A stretch of DNA of 64,000 nucleotides from Oceanobacillus neutriphilus (lineage in GTDB: Bacteria; Bacillota; Bacilli; Bacillales; Amphibacillaceae): positions 62,331 through 126,330 of the forward strand of contig NZ_BMLW01000007.1 in NCBI RefSeq assembly GCF_014645515.1, written 5' to 3'. The position numbers and the translations under genes were made by a program. Below are positions 1-8,072 of the stretch, in pieces; within the stretch, counting starts at the first letter, position 1, and every line of letters begins with the position of its first letter. The notes under the pieces were generated by a model that did no database searches, had not been told where the DNA came from, and was given only the letters and a program-made list of their open reading frames with translations.

Positions 1-1
1 T

Positions 2-484
2 ACCTGTGACAGCGTCGGGATTATTCAGCCTGTTGTGCAAAAGGTTGTTTCCCAGCAGGTAACAGAGGCGTTAAAACTATTAACAGGTAATGAAGCAGCT
101 TTATCAGGAAGGCTCATATCCTTTGACCTTTGGAAAAATGAGTATACGGAAATAGAGGCAGCAGCATTGCGTAAATCAGATTGTCCATCATGCTCAGAGA
201 AAAGAAGCTATCCCAACTTAGCCTATGATTCCCGTTTGAAAACAGCTGTGTTATGCGGAAGAAACACAGTCCAGCTGCGCCCTCAGCGTAAGCATGCAGA
301 TTTGGATGAAGTGGCAGAAGAGCTGAAGAAAAATAAACAAATTAAATTATTTCAAAATCCTTATTTGCTTTCGTTTGAAGTCGATTCTTTCCGGATTGTT
401 CTTTTTCAGGATGGGAGAGCTTTGGTTCATGGGACAATGGATCAGCTGGAAGCGAAAAATATTTATCATCGCTACTTGGGGTGA
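2..484 (+). CDS. ThiF/MoeB-family adenylyltransferase, C-terminal part (5' truncated by window edge)
   Basis: The reading frame is open from base 2 and begins inside the protein, so the start lies outside the window. ThiF/MoeB enzymes adenylate the C-terminal glycine of a small sulfur carrier (ThiS or MoaD) for thiamine or molybdopterin synthesis. The visible part starts with a TCDSVG-type segment, the equivalent of the conserved TCDTAG loop. It then has a CPSC pair, expected to be half of the structural zinc site (the other CxxC lies upstream), and an LCGRNTVQ motif typical of the ThiF/MoeB C-terminus. The last 60 residues form the usual beta-rich tail. ThiF and MoeB cannot be told apart from this part, and no thi or moa neighbour is visible. 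Confidence 0.85.
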   Translation, partial: TCDSVGIIQPVVQKVVSQQVTEALKLLTGNEAALSGRLISFDLWKNEYTEIEAAALRKSDCPSCSEKRSYPNLAYDSRLKTAVLCGRNTVQLRPQRKHADLDEVAEELKKNKQIKLFQNPYLLSFEVDSFRIVLFQDGRALVHGTMDQLEAKNIYHRYLG

Positions 485-594
485 AGGTGCAAAAGCAAGA
501 CGAAAGCCGATGTTTGTTGGGATATATTATATGTGGATTTTCTATATGGACGATGTTGAAGATGGGCAAGAGATTAAAGGAGAAAAAGTTATGA
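481..594 (+). CDS. possible 37-residue membrane peptide overlapping the adenylyltransferase stop
   Basis: A GTG at 481 overlaps the preceding TGA in the GTGA arrangement typical of translational coupling. The 37-codon frame encodes a short polar start, one hydrophobic stretch (CLLGYIICGFSIW) and a lysine-rich tail. There is no clear Shine-Dalgarno of its own. No known family is recognised and the frame could be chance. A second, very short frame with a good AAAGGAG site starts at 591 but ends after 14 codons. Confidence 0.25.
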   Translation: MKVQKQDESRCLLGYIICGFSIWTMLKMGKRLKEKKL

Positions 595-917
595 AACGAA
601 AAAAGAAGAATCAACTGGTAGAATTGTCAAAATATTAGCTGAGAATTGGATTTGTATTTATTATAAGGTTCGTTGTACTTTTTTCCTTGATGATCCCTTA
701 CACTGCTGATAAACCGATATAGAATTTAAAGAATCAGTTCGTATCCCAACTTTAATTGAGCAAATCTAGGAGAGTAAACCAATTGCTGAGGAGTATACGA
801 AGTAATACGGAATAGAGGTGCAGACAAATACAATCTTAGTAATGATGATTCAGGAATCAGATGGAGGTAATCTGTTGAGAAGCAATTATTGAGCAATAAA
901 CTGTTATTTGAAACGAA
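595..917. other. intergenic stretch without a supported gene
   Basis: No convincing coding frame is seen. Short broken frames occur, for example a hydrophobic stretch around 640-720 ending at an in-frame TAG, consistent with decayed sequence between the adenylyltransferase and the sugar island. No strong promoter or T-run terminator is visible here. Confidence 0.4.
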
Positions 918-955
918 CATGCCTAAATCCCGTAATATAAGTGGATTTAGGCATG
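918..955. repeat. perfect 13-bp inverted repeat
   Basis: CATGCCTAAATCC (918-930) is followed after 12 bases by its exact complement (943-955). No T-run follows on either strand, so it is not a classical terminator. It lies just left of the repeat that flanks the sugar island and could be an old terminator or a mobile-element end. Confidence 0.6.
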
Positions 956-978
956 ATTCCATATTGGTCTTCTAAATT

Positions 979-1032
979 ATATTAACCCCAAAAAATAACT
1001 GATTTCCTAATAAGAATCCCCAAATAAATCTT
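979..1032. repeat. left copy of degenerate direct repeat flanking the sugar island
   Basis: By hand alignment this 54-bp stretch matches 7583-7636 in the same orientation with no gaps, about 42 of 54 positions identical, including the shared core TGATTTCCTAA. On the reverse strand both copies can be read as the end of a short coding frame with an RKSVI/RKSII segment before a stop. The two copies bracket the six kilobases of sugar genes. Confidence 0.55.
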
Positions 1033-1316
1033 TAACGTACGCGTGGCCCTTAGAATTTTAAATGATTTTGAATCAACTATACCTAATTTAGAAATAACAA
1101 TTCCTTTTGTTTAAACTTAGCTTGGTATCGTAATGATAAAAAAATTAGTGTTTATGCAGGTTTTTAATATTTTTAAAGGGCATCTTTATGTTGTTAATTT
1201 CTATACAGTTTAGTCTTTAATATATTTATTAATTTAACTACATTCATAGAAAAATATTATTTGATTATCAAAGTTTTCAATCTGAAACATTTTTATAGGT
1301 GTCTTAGGTGGTTTCC

Positions 1317-2819
1317 CTATTCATCTCGGAAGTTTACTAACTTCTTATTTAAATCTTTCGTTTTCCTGTAGATCTCCTGATATAATTTAAAAAGCTCTTT
1401 ATATGTCTCCATATTTTCCTTGTGAGGGGTGAACTCTTTTTCTACAGTTAAAAATTTATCTGCACATTCACTCAGTGTATCAAACCATCCACATCCATAT
1501 GCAGCTAACATTGTAGCACCGAGGCCAGGTCCCTGCTCACTTGAAAGTCTAACAACTTTTGAATTAAAAATATCTGCTTGAATTTGAAGCCACTCTTCGT
1601 TTTTTGCGCCTCCGCCAATAGATATAATTGTTTCTATTTCTTTCCCGTTTTCACGGAAAATTTGAAGCGATTCATTTAGGGAAAAAGTAATTCCTTCAAG
1701 AACAGCTCGGGCAAAATGTTTACGTCTATGCGAACTATCAATACCAATGAAACTTCCTCTAATTGAGGAATCGGCATGTGGTGTTCGCTCTCCAACTATA
1801 TAGGGTGCGAAAAGAAGGCCATTTGATCCTGCTGAAACTGATTTTATTTCTGATAATAAACTTTCAAAAGATTCTTCAGATGCAAATGTTTCCTTAAACC
1901 ACGATAAACTATATCCTGCTGCTAATGTTACACCCATGGTATAAAATGAATCGGGTGCGCTATGGTTAAAATAATGAACTTTCCCCTGGAAATCTTTGTC
2001 CCCATTTTTTTCGTATGACAGAAGAACTCCAGAACTCCCAATGCTGCAAAGAGTCTTTCCATCTTCCAAAACCCCTGCTCCAACAGCACCACATGCATTA
2101 TCAGCACCGCCTGCAAAAATGCGGGTTGATAGACCAAGACCTGTTTGTTTGGCATATGTTTTGGTTATAGTACCAATTTCATCATGGGATGCCACTAATG
2201 GAGGACAAATACCAATATCAATGTCTAATGAATTGCAGATTTCTTTACTCCACTTTTTATTAGGAACATCTAATAAGAGTGTTCCAGCAGCATCTGAATA
2301 TTCCGTGTGAAGCTTGCCGGTTAGTTTGTACCTAACATAATCCTTTGGCATTAGAAATTTATTTACTCTGGCGAATAATTCTGGTTCATGCTTTTTTACC
2401 CATAATATTTTCGGTAACGTAAACCCTTCCAATGCAGAGTTTTTAGTAATATTAACTAACTGATCTCTTCCAACTTTAGCATAAATGTCTTCACATTCAA
2501 CTGTTGTACGGGTATCATTCCAAATTATGGCAGGACGTATAATCTCATTATTTAAATCAAGTAACACAAGACCGTGCATTTGCCCTGAAAAACTGAGCCC
2601 TTCAATATCTTTAGGCTGACCGGAAAAATTTCTCATAAGATCAGACAACCCTGCCACTGTCTGGTTTACCCAGTCTTCTGGATTCTGTTCATTATAGCCT
2701 GTTTTTTCTTGAATTAAAGGATACGATTTTGAAATCTCTTGAACAACGTCCCCTTCTTGATTGACAAGGAGAATTTTCACAGCGCTTGTTCCTAAGTCAA
2801 TTCCAATCACATATTTCAT
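1317..2819 (-). CDS. xylB: xylulokinase (FGGY carbohydrate kinase)
   Basis: This kinase is predicted to phosphorylate D-xylulose to D-xylulose 5-phosphate in the cytoplasm, feeding the pentose phosphate pathway. At 500 residues it has the usual xylulokinase length. The N-terminal ATPase-fold phosphate loop is seen (GIDLGTSAVK, residues 6-15), then the GQMHGLV segment (about 79-85) typical of XylB, the IIWNDTRT strand, AGGADNACGAVG around residues 235-247, and the C-terminal SIGGGAKNEEW adenosine-binding motif. It lies downstream of the deoR-type gene on the same strand and is divergent from the aldolase-PTS operon. With the lyxose isomerase at 6754 it makes a complete D-lyxose to Xu5P route. 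Confidence in the kinase family is high; the exact sugar is inferred. Confidence 0.9.
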   Translation of the reverse strand: MKYVIGIDLGTSAVKILLVNQEGDVVQEISKSYPLIQEKTGYNEQNPEDWVNQTVAGLSDLMRNFSGQPKDIEGLSFSGQMHGLVLLDLNNEIIRPAIIWNDTRTTVECEDIYAKVGRDQLVNITKNSALEGFTLPKILWVKKHEPELFARVNKFLMPKDYVRYKLTGKLHTEYSDAAGTLLLDVPNKKWSKEICNSLDIDIGICPPLVASHDEIGTITKTYAKQTGLGLSTRIFAGGADNACGAVGAGVLEDGKTLCSIGSSGVLLSYEKNGDKDFQGKVHYFNHSAPDSFYTMGVTLAAGYSLSWFKETFASEESFESLLSEIKSVSAGSNGLLFAPYIVGERTPHADSSIRGSFIGIDSSHRRKHFARAVLEGITFSLNESLQIFRENGKEIETIISIGGGAKNEEWLQIQADIFNSKVVRLSSEQGPGLGATMLAAYGCGWFDTLSECADKFLTVEKEFTPHKENMETYKELFKLYQEIYRKTKDLNKKLVNFRDE

Positions 2820-2973
2820 AGAAACACCTCATTTGTTAGGTCTTTATTTCTCTATCTGTGATCACAAGATTTGCCCCAACATTAATTTTGAAACTATTTT
2901 AATTCACTGAGTTACAAGAAAGCATAGACACTACATGTTATTAGAAGGCAGAAAAATAGCTACTTTGTATTTA

Positions 2974-3732
2974 TTAATAGAATGTAATACGCTTTTTATA
3001 TTCAGAATAAATATCTTTTGGTAGTGAGTCATTGGTAACTAGCAAATCAACATCTTCAAGGGAGGCAAAGTTAGCGTTAGAATCTTTATCAAATTTTGTT
3101 TCATCAATTAATGCGATAGATTTATTAGCAATAGAAATATGTTTTTGTTTTGTACGAATCTCATGAATATTATATTCGGAAAAACCACGATTAAGAGAAA
3201 TCCCCGATGCAGAAAAAAAGTAATAATCAATGTTAAAAAAGTTAAGTATATTTTCACCAAAATCATCCTTAATAGTATTGGAGGAATCTGTTAATGATCC
3301 GCCTAACACTATCACGAATAGTTTAGGGTTTTTTTTAAGTTGTAATGCGGTTTGTATGCCGTTAGTTATGACTGTTATTCTTTTACTTGTTTGCGAAAGT
3401 AATTGTGCGAGTTCGTAGGTAGTTGAACTAGAATCAAGTAATATTGTATTTTTTTCATTTATTATATTAATTATTTTCTTTGCTATTTCAATTTTTTTCA
3501 TTCTGTTTTTAACTTTTCTCTTTTCGTAATCAAACTCTATGTCTGCATCATCCTTTAACGATACTCCACCATGTACTTTTTCTATATTTGAATTATTAGA
3601 AAGCAACTTTTGAATATCATTTCGGACAGTAGGTTTAGAAACTTGGAGCTTTTCTGCAATTTGTGAGATTGTAATAGTTTTTTCTTTATAAATTAAGTTT
3701 TCTATCATCTGTTGTCTTTTAATTGAATGCAT
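2974..3732 (-). CDS. DeoR/GlpR-family sugar regulator
   Basis: This is a transcriptional repressor of the DeoR family, 252 residues from the chosen start. A winged helix-turn-helix is seen at the N-terminus (MHSIKRQQMIENLI, then SQIAEKLQVSKPTVRNDI), followed by the family KVHGGV motif and the C-terminal sugar-phosphate sensor domain with LLDSSSTTYELA and VITNG. The ATG at 3732 has a GGGAGAGG site about seven bases upstream; the in-frame ATG 33 bases earlier does not. It lies head-to-head with the aldolase-PTS operon and upstream of xylulokinase, so it probably represses both, with a phosphorylated sugar as inducer. The periodic GAAAA repeats at 3794-3856 are candidate operators. Confidence 0.9.
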   Translation of the reverse strand: MHSIKRQQMIENLIYKEKTITISQIAEKLQVSKPTVRNDIQKLLSNNSNIEKVHGGVSLKDDADIEFDYEKRKVKNRMKKIEIAKKIINIINEKNTILLDSSSTTYELAQLLSQTSKRITVITNGIQTALQLKKNPKLFVIVLGGSLTDSSNTIKDDFGENILNFFNIDYYFFSASGISLNRGFSEYNIHEIRTKQKHISIANKSIALIDETKFDKDSNANFASLEDVDLLVTNDSLPKDIYSEYKKRITFY

Positions 3733-3793
3733 ATGAACCTCTCCCATTGAATCATTAATTCTCAATTACATAATACACTAAAGAAGTAATAAA

Positions 3794-3856
3794 GAAAAGA
3801 AAAAAATAGAAAAATAATAGAAAACAAAAGAAAATATTGACAATAAAAAGAAAAAA
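3794..3856. promoter_or_regulatory. helically phased A-tract / GAAAA repeats between divergent genes
   Basis: The non-template strand carries guanines each followed by an A-rich run at 3799, 3809, 3820, 3830, 3839 and 3850, a spacing of 9-11 bases, close to one helical turn. Phased A-tracts bend DNA, and DeoR-type repressors often bind repeated short sites, so the array could be an operator, a curved upstream element, or both. It overlaps the -35 box of the rightward promoter. Confidence 0.5.
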
Positions 3857-3865
3857 TAATATGGT
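3837..3865 (+). promoter_or_regulatory. SigA-type promoter of the aldolase-PTS operon
   Basis: A perfect TTGACA (3837-3842) is followed by a 17-base spacer and TATGGT (3860-3865). Transcription would start near 3872, about 40 bases before the aldolase ATG. It sits inside the phased GAAAA repeats, consistent with repression by the adjacent DeoR-family protein. Confidence 0.7.
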
Positions 3866-3911
3866 TAAGTTGCAAGAAAAAACATGTTCAAATAAAAACT
3901 GGAGGGATACT

Positions 3912-4781
3912 ATGTTAATCACAGGAAAAGAAATGTTGGATGTAGCTAGGAAGAATAAATTTGCAGTACCTGCTTTTAATGCTGGAAGTGGTCAATTACT
4001 TACTGGAGTTATGGAAGCGGCGGAGGAATTACAATCTCCCTTTATTATGGCGATCCATCCCGATGAATTGAGTTTTCTAAAAGATAGTTTTGTTAGCCAA
4101 GTACATCATGAAATCAATAATACAAAATTACCCATAACTTTGCATCTTGATCACGGTGCGACACATAAACAAGTAATACATGCTATTCAACTAGGATTTT
4201 CGTCAGTTATGATTGATAGTTCTCACTTACCATTTGAAGAAAATATTGAGACAACAAAAAAAATTGTTGAGATTGCACATTCTGTAGGGGTATCAGTTGA
4301 GGCTGAATTAGGAACTATAGGGGACACAGGAAATTCTGCAGAAGGTGGTGCTTCTGATATTATTTATACGGATCCGAATAAAGCACAGGAGTTCGTAGAA
4401 AGAACAAATATAGATTCTTTAGCAGTAGCTATCGGAACAGCACATGGGATTTACCCAAAAGACCGTAAACCTAAATTAAGAATAGATATTTTAGAGGAAA
4501 TGAAAGATAAGGTAGAAATTCCATTAGTTCTACATGGTGGTTCAAGTAATCCAGATGAAGAGATTTCAAGATCTGTAGGTTTAGGTATTTCTAAAATAAA
4601 TATTTCTTCCGATATAAAAATATCTTTTACAAATAAACTCAGGGAAATCTTAAATAATGGTGATTCACAGATTAGAGAACCAAATGTTATGTATCCTGAT
4701 TGTATTGAGGCTACAAAAACAACAGCAAAAGAAAAGATTAATTTGTTTAAATCCAGCAATAAAGCCGAGTTATATTATTAA
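3912..4781 (+). CDS. class II (zinc) ketose-phosphate aldolase
   Basis: This is a fructose-bisphosphate/tagatose-bisphosphate-type class II aldolase of 289 residues, which splits a ketose phosphate into dihydroxyacetone phosphate and an aldehyde. Seen are the LHLDHGATH zinc/catalytic segment, SVEAELGTIG, the IGTAHGIYP zinc-ligand loop and LVLHGGSSNPDEEI, which binds the phosphate. The ATG at 3912 follows a GGAGGG site at six bases; earlier in-frame starts overlap the promoter. It is first in the operon, before fructose-type PTS genes and with no 1-phosphofructokinase, so the PTS product itself may be its substrate (inference). FBP, tagatose-bisphosphate or a ketose 1-phosphate are all possible substrates. 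Confidence 0.88.
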   Translation: MLITGKEMLDVARKNKFAVPAFNAGSGQLLTGVMEAAEELQSPFIMAIHPDELSFLKDSFVSQVHHEINNTKLPITLHLDHGATHKQVIHAIQLGFSSVMIDSSHLPFEENIETTKKIVEIAHSVGVSVEAELGTIGDTGNSAEGGASDIIYTDPNKAQEFVERTNIDSLAVAIGTAHGIYPKDRKPKLRIDILEEMKDKVEIPLVLHGGSSNPDEEISRSVGLGISKINISSDIKISFTNKLREILNNGDSQIREPNVMYPDCIEATKTTAKEKINLFKSSNKAELYY

Positions 4782-4799
4782 AAGATCGGGGAGTTTAAT

Positions 4800-5255
4800 A
4801 TGGATATAAGCATAGAGAATTTTCTAGATGAGAAGATTATGGGAGTGGATTTGGAAGCTGAAACCAAGGATGATGCTATTCAAGTTCTTTCAAAGATGCT
4901 TTTAAACGAAGGATATATAAATAATATTGACGATTATAAAAAAGATATTTATTATCGGGAATCACTTGGAACAACTGGTATCGGGAATTATATAGCAATT
5001 CCCCATGGTAAAAGTGAAGGCGTTTACAAAAACGGTATTGCAATTGGTAAATTTAAGAATGAAATACCATGGGAAACACTTGATGATAAAGGCGTAAAGA
5101 TTGTATGTTTATTTGCTGTAAGGGATGAAGAAGGTGGATCCGATATGCATCTGAAATTATTAGCTTCGATTGCTGGGAAGTTAGGTAATGATAATGTTGT
5201 TGAAAATTTACTAAATGCTACTAGTGTAATAGAGATGACAAATATTCTTAGCTAG
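4800..5255 (+). CDS. PTS fructose-family EIIA component
   Basis: A 151-residue PTS_EIIA type 2 (fructose/mannitol) domain that takes phosphate from HPr-His-P. The phosphorylation site is recognised in GNYIAIPHGKS (His near residue 69), preceded by YYRESLGTTGIG. C-terminal VCLFAVRDEE and HLKLLASIAGKL strands and helices also match the family. It starts 18 bases after the aldolase stop behind a GGGGAG site. With the separate EIIB and EIIC that follow, it makes a three-protein fructose-type permease rather than the fused FruA form. Confidence 0.92.
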   Translation: MDISIENFLDEKIMGVDLEAETKDDAIQVLSKMLLNEGYINNIDDYKKDIYYRESLGTTGIGNYIAIPHGKSEGVYKNGIAIGKFKNEIPWETLDDKGVKIVCLFAVRDEEGGSDMHLKLLASIAGKLGNDNVVENLLNATSVIEMTNILS

Positions 5256-5265
5256 GGGGAAAAAT

Positions 5266-5583
5266 ATGAATATTGTAGGAATTGCAGCTTGTACGGCTGG
5301 TATTGCTCATACCTATGTTGCAAAAGAAAAATTAGTAAATGCTGCGGAAAGTGCAGGGCATAAGATTCACATTGAGACTCAGGGAACTATTGGAATACAG
5401 GATCCCATTCCTGATGAAATGTTAAAGGTAGCAGATATTGCAATAATAGCAGCAGACGTCAAAGTGAGCGGTAAGGATAGATTTCAAGGTATAAAGACTG
5501 TTGAAATACCAACTGATGTAGTAATAAAATCTCCTAATAAATTTATTAAAAAAATTGAGGAAATTGCAAGGAAAGGAGATTAA
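5266..5583 (+). CDS. PTS fructose-family EIIB component
   Basis: A 105-residue PTS_IIB fructose-type domain. The phospho-cysteine lies at residue 9 in GIAACTAGIAHTY; the usual family motif is ACPTGIAHT, so Pro-Thr is replaced by Thr-Ala next to the active Cys. The HKIHIETQG segment and the DIAIIAADVKVSG strand are also typical. It follows EIIA by ten bases and precedes EIIC by three, so the genes are co-transcribed and probably translationally coupled. Its role is to pass phosphate from EIIA to the incoming sugar. Confidence 0.92.
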   Translation: MNIVGIAACTAGIAHTYVAKEKLVNAAESAGHKIHIETQGTIGIQDPIPDEMLKVADIAIIAADVKVSGKDRFQGIKTVEIPTDVVIKSPNKFIKKIEEIARKGD

Positions 5584-5586
5584 TAA

Positions 5587-6699
5587 ATGAGTGCGTATTC
5601 TTCAAAAAAAATATTTAATATATTGAAGCAACATGCTCTGACAGCGATTTCTTATTTGATTCCTATTGTAGTTAGTGGTGGTTTCTTACTTGCTATCGGA
5701 AACTTGTTTGGTGGAGAAAATATTGAAAGTATCAATGAAAGTTTTAACTTTTTTGATACATTGACTACTATGGGTGGACTAATACTAGGTTTGCTCCCAG
5801 TTGTAATAGCTACAGGTATTGCTTTCTCCATTGCTGATAAGCCAGGTATTGCACCTGGGTTTCTAGTAGGTTTAGTATCTATAAATATGGACGCAGGATT
5901 TATTGGTGGTTTTATTGGCGGTTATATCGCAGGATATATAGCAAAGTATTTGAGAGATAAAATGAAAGTACCTACATGGGCAGAGGGATTAAAACCAATG
6001 CTAATAATCCCTTTTATTTCCTCCATCATTGTAGGGCTTATCATGTACTATATTCTAGGTACACCTATTTCGTTATTGACTCAAGCTTTAAATAACTTCT
6101 TATTAGGTCTAGATACGGGACAAACTCTACTGTTTGGAGCGATCATTGGTATTCTATCAAGTATTGATTATGGTGGACCAATTAATAAAATTGTTTTTGC
6201 CTTTCTACTTACCTTACAAAGTGAAGGAATTAATGAGCCTATGGCTGTGTTGATGTTAGCTTCTATGGTTACTCCTTTTGGATTTTCAATGTCTTACTTT
6301 ATGCAAAAGATTTTCAACAAAAACATCTATACACAAATGGAAGTTGAAACATTAAAAACAGCATTTCCTATGGGAGTGGCAATGATAACTGAAGGATGTT
6401 TCCCTATTGTTTTCAATGACTTATGGCGTGCAATTTTATCTACTGGTATTGGTGGAGCTATTGGTGGAGCATTGAGTATGTATTGGAGTGCTGGATCACC
6501 TGTTCCGCATGGAGGATTATTTGCTATGGTAACAATGACAAATGCATGGGCTTGGTTTGCAGCTCTTATGATAGGTTCATTAGTAACAGGCATAGTCTTC
6601 TTCCTTCTTAAAAAACGGGTAGATAAAGATGCGGTGAAAATTTTAACAGAAGAAGACGAAAGTGATATTGATATGGATGATTTAATTGTTTCAAAATAA
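5587..6699 (+). CDS. PTS fructose-family EIIC permease
   Basis: A 370-residue integral membrane sugar channel of the fructose-type PTS. The N-terminal helix after a short cytoplasmic lead (TAISYLIPIVVSGGFLLAIG) is characteristic, as are GFIGGFIGGYIAGYIAKYL, SSIDYGGPINKIVFAF and the glycine-rich GIGGAIGGALSMYWSAGSPVPHGGL near the C-terminus. Several transmembrane segments are evident. It belongs to the aldolase-EIIA-EIIB-EIIC-lyxose isomerase operon. Sugar specificity cannot be read from the sequence; the neighbours suggest a ketose or a pentose-derived ketose. Confidence 0.92.
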   Translation: MSAYSSKKIFNILKQHALTAISYLIPIVVSGGFLLAIGNLFGGENIESINESFNFFDTLTTMGGLILGLLPVVIATGIAFSIADKPGIAPGFLVGLVSINMDAGFIGGFIGGYIAGYIAKYLRDKMKVPTWAEGLKPMLIIPFISSIIVGLIMYYILGTPISLLTQALNNFLLGLDTGQTLLFGAIIGILSSIDYGGPINKIVFAFLLTLQSEGINEPMAVLMLASMVTPFGFSMSYFMQKIFNKNIYTQMEVETLKTAFPMGVAMITEGCFPIVFNDLWRAILSTGIGGAIGGALSMYWSAGSPVPHGGLFAMVTMTNAWAWFAALMIGSLVTGIVFFLLKKRVDKDAVKILTEEDESDIDMDDLIVSK

Positions 6700-6753
6700 T
6701 ATTAAGAATTATATTATTATACTCAATTGTAGAGTAAAGAGGGGAGAAAGAAA

Positions 6754-7296
6754 TTGAAAAAAGTAACTGAAGATTATAAAAGAAGAGTAAAGGAATTATA
6801 TGAAAAAGCAAATATTGTATTATCTGATTCGGAATTAGAAAATATTGATTTTGCCGATTTTGGATTAGATAATATAGAGAAAGAAGCATTAAATCTTGTA
6901 GTGTATATAAATAATGAACGATATTGTGCAAAAGAAATGGTGTTATTACCCAATCAAACTTGTCCTGAACATTTACATCCTGATTTAGAGAACAAAGAAG
7001 GTAAGCAAGAAACCTTTCGTTGTAGATGGGGAAAAGTATATTTGTATGTAGAAGGCGAAGAATTAAAACCTGATGAAATAAGTGTCACATTACCACAAGA
7101 AAATAATCAATACTATACTGCTGGGAAAGAATTTGTACTTTTGCCTGGAGAACAGTATACAATCAATCCAAAAACGAAACATTGGTTTCAAGCAGGACCT
7201 GAAGGAGCGGTGATCAGTGAGTTTTCATCCCCTAGTTATGACGAATACGACATTTTTACAAATCCCAATGTTAAGCGTGAAGTAAGAGATAGATAA
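6754..7296 (+). CDS. D-lyxose isomerase (cupin-type D-lyxose/D-mannose ketol-isomerase)
   Basis: A 180-residue cupin-fold isomerase resembling Bacillus YdaE-type D-lyxose isomerases, which convert D-lyxose to D-xylulose and often D-mannose to D-fructose. The metal site is seen in CPEHLHPDL and GKQETFRCRWGKVYLYVEG, with the later NPKTKHWFQAGPEGAVISEFSSPS supplying the last histidine and the C-terminal cupin strands. The start is TTG at 6754 behind a GAGGGGAG site seven bases away; no better ATG exists. It is last in the PTS operon. Its product is the natural substrate of the xylulokinase at 1317. Confidence 0.88.
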   Translation: MKKVTEDYKRRVKELYEKANIVLSDSELENIDFADFGLDNIEKEALNLVVYINNERYCAKEMVLLPNQTCPEHLHPDLENKEGKQETFRCRWGKVYLYVEGEELKPDEISVTLPQENNQYYTAGKEFVLLPGEQYTINPKTKHWFQAGPEGAVISEFSSPSYDEYDIFTNPNVKREVRDR

Positions 7297-7317
7297 AAGA
7301 AATAGTACGTTTAAAAT

Positions 7318-7358
7318 TGCTTCTTATAATAAGGTGTATACCCTTATTATAAGAAGCA
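7318..7358 (+). terminator. 17-bp hairpin after the sugar operon
   Basis: A perfect 17-bp stem (7318-7334 with 7342-7358) and a 7-base loop lie 22 bases after the lyxose isomerase stop. Only a weak T-rich stretch follows, so termination may be imperfect. It is the likely operon end. Confidence 0.65.
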
Positions 7359-8072
7359 GATCTATTTCAATAAACTGGTTACGCAATAACTAGTACATTG
7401 TATAAAGTATAGTCAGATTTTACAAATACATCTTGTGTGCTTGAGAATAAAGAGAAATTCTTGGGAAATATATTCTTTATCCTATTGATTGAATGAGGTA
7501 TTTATATTCTGCCTTAAGTTTTGTATCCTCTAAATTCAGAGGATTTCAGATGAAAAATACATTGGAAACTCTTATTCCAGTGGTATTAATCCTCCTAAAT
7601 AATTGATTTCCTAAAAAGATACCTGAAATAAATCTTAAAACATTCCCCATAACTGCTCGCGTATATTTTTGCTATTTCCATAAAATAGATCACTCAATGT
7701 TTCGTAGTTGTTCATTCTGCGGAAATAAGATAAGAAGGCATATAAAAATATATATTATTGTGTATGCTATTTGGGTGTCAAATACTTGGGATTGGCATTT
7801 TCCAAAATGAAATAGTTACTTGTTTTCCTTGAAGATAACATCAATGGACGAATAATGGATTGCATCCACTGAATAAAGTTTCATTTTATTTATCATCGTT
7901 TCCAGTGTTTTTACATGAGCGATTTTTCTCTTTCTTAGATGATAATGAAAACTGACTGTAATTTAAACTAAAAATCTATTTATAAAAAATGAAATTTTCA
8001 TTCTTTATGGATATAATGAACAATACATAAGTAACATGGAATGGTCTTTATAAAAAATAAAGGAGAATAGAT
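7359..8072. other. 714-bp stretch with repeat copy and gene debris, no intact gene
   Basis: No intact frame is seen. The right copy of the flanking repeat lies at 7583-7636. On the minus strand just beyond it, around 7640-7720, a short frame reads MNNYETLSDLFYGNSK before a stop and looks like decayed coding sequence. The source gene is not identified. A/T-rich sequence before 8073 probably holds the promoter of the next gene. Confidence 0.4.
7583..7636. repeat. right copy of degenerate direct repeat flanking the sugar island
   Basis: Same-orientation partner of 979-1032, about 42 of 54 positions identical by hand count, with the shared core TGATTTCCTAA and ATAAATCTT. The pair brackets all genes from xylulokinase to lyxose isomerase. 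The copies are too diverged for a recent target-site duplication and look more like remnants of a repeated gene or element. Confidence 0.55.

Noticed and set aside
726-962. Minus-strand frame of 78 codons upstream of the sugar island
   Set aside because: No ribosome site, leucine/serine-rich chance composition, and it runs across the inverted repeat at 918-955.
979-1032. Recent target-site duplication or IS terminal repeat
   Set aside because: At about 78 percent identity over 54 bp it is too diverged and too long for a fresh duplication, and no transposase is present; kept only as a degenerate repeat.
1996-2310. Long plus-strand frame inside xylulokinase
   Set aside because: Antisense shadow of a well-supported gene, with no family resemblance or ribosome site.
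6608-6931. Minus-strand frame across the EIIC-lyxose isomerase junction
   Set aside because: AT-rich antisense shadow of two good genes; its composition (Leu/Ile/Tyr) reflects reading A-rich codons backwards.
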